Shown here: positions 56,194-56,850 of the stretch, one piece after another
Layout: every line of letters begins with the position of its first letter
How positions within the stretch are numbered: position 1 is the stretch's first letter
From: Adiantum capillus-veneris
Taxonomy: Eukaryota > Streptophyta > Polypodiopsida > Polypodiales > Pteridaceae
Assembly: GCA_014529385.2 (NCBI GenBank)
Contig: JABFUD020000255.1
Location: forward strand, 1 to 56,850
Reading direction: 5' to 3'
Length of the DNA: 56,850 nucleotides
Translations under genes and position numbers: made by a program
The notes under the pieces: model-generated
What the model was told of the DNA's origin: nothing
What the model saw: the letters and a program-made list of their open reading frames with translations, nothing else
The model's database searches: none

Positions 56194-56850
56194 CTATCTC
56201 AGGTTCTCAAAGGCTTCTTCTTCTTTAGAGGTCCACTGAAAGGGTTTGTGGCCTTTGGTTATCTCTGTCAGTGGCGCCGCAATCTTGCTGAAGTCGCGGA
56301 TGAAGCGGCGGGTGTACTGACAGAAACCCACGAACTCTCGGACTTCTTTGATGGATGTCGGTGGGACCCACTTGATGACAGCGTCGACTTTCTTGGGGTC
56401 CACCATAATCCCTTCGGACGTGACAATGAAGCCAAGGAACTCGATCTTCTGGACAGCGAACTCACACTTCTCCAGCTTGGCATAAAGTTGTTGTTCCCGG
56501 AGGCGCTGGAGTACTGCGGCGACATGCTTCTGGTGCTCTTCTAAGGTTTTGCTGTAAATGAGCAGATCATCGATGTAAGTGATGAGGTAGTCGTCAATCA
56601 TGTCGTGGAAACTGTCATGGATGATTCTGCAGAAAGTACCCGGACCGTCGGTGAGACCGAAACCCAGGGACATCCATTCCAGGAGCCGTAGACGGGTGCG
56701 GAAGGCAGTCTTCGGGATGTCTTTAGAGGCGGATGCGGACTTGGTGGTAGCCTGATCAGAGGTCGATCGCGAACAGTGACAGTATGGGCACCCTGTGAGT
56801 CTATCACCAGCAGATTCTTCATGAGGGGGGAGTGGGTATCCTGTTCTTGA
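56194..56850 (-). pseudogene. G4 reverse transcriptase, cut by window end
   Basis: 56194-56673 carries YLITYIDDLLIYSKTLEEH (catalytic YIDD), FLGFIVTSEG and QYTRRFIRDFSKIAAPL. The expected MPFGLTNAPATF block is altered to LGFGLTDGPGTF. Further upstream an SGYHQVRIR-like block near 56720 is preceded by a stop and followed by a frame change. The protease and gag are outside the window. Confidence 0.93.

Overview
This window is nuclear DNA from a plant, and it is made almost entirely of transposable elements. I found no host gene, tRNA, rRNA, CRISPR array or bacterial-style operon. Evidence for a plant includes Ty1/copia and Ty3/gypsy elements primed by an initiator-Met-type site (TGGTATCAGAGC), L1-type LINEs whose ORF1 carries a DUF4283 domain with a CCHC knuckle, chromodomain gypsy integrases, small non-autonomous elements and long (GA)n, (CT)n and (AC)n microsatellites. 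The species cannot be read from the sequence. Every coding region seen is a broken transposon reading frame.

Layout. 1-2470: the 3' end of a plus-strand gypsy element, its 3' LTR, and a second related LTR. 2882-8047: a nearly intact minus-strand copia element (LTRs of 279 and 278 bp, TSD ATTAC) with three TAG stops and one frameshift. 8053-10450: unclassified. 10463-15789: minus-strand LINE (LINE-1, 12-bp TSD). 15841-16497: a foldback element invaded by a 5'-truncated LINE (LINE-3). 16609-27020: plus-strand LINE of the same family (LINE-2, 13-bp TSD) that has lost its reverse transcriptase core and is interrupted by a gypsy element at 19608-25391 (153-bp LTRs, TSD AATTT, almost no coding capacity). 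27034-33781: unclassified repeats, including an 89-bp tandem repeat and a 541-bp tandem duplication. 33782-36235: two divergent gypsy LTRs in inverted orientation.

36236-39171: the 5' part of a minus-strand gypsy element (G1: gag, leader, 1.6-kb LTR). 39172-42108 and 51475 to about 53100: an unclassified minus-strand retroelement (element U) with a zinc knuckle and protease-like remnants, split by a second member of the G1 family (G2, 42109-51474, TSD GCTGG). The 3' LTR of G2 is itself split by a small LTR element (T1, 42216-44725, TSD GATAG). 52727-52920: a hAT-like MITE. About 53190-53770: a T-rich, strand-asymmetric tract. About 53800-56850: a GC-rich chromodomain gypsy element (G4, minus strand) running off the window.

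The nesting gives a relative order: U is older than G1 and G2, G2 is older than T1, LINE-2 is older than the short-LTR gypsy, and the foldback element is older than LINE-3. The elements do not form a pathway. What links them is probable mobilisation in trans: several copies (the short-LTR gypsy, T1, the MITEs) have good ends and target duplications but no usable proteins. The most unusual items are the coding-dead short-LTR gypsy, the hairpin array rich in CCAAT motifs inside the G1/G2 LTRs, the foldback element made of one reiterated motif, the 55-60 bp duplication around LINE-3, and the unclassified element U. Comparisons were made by eye, so identities and boundaries are approximate.
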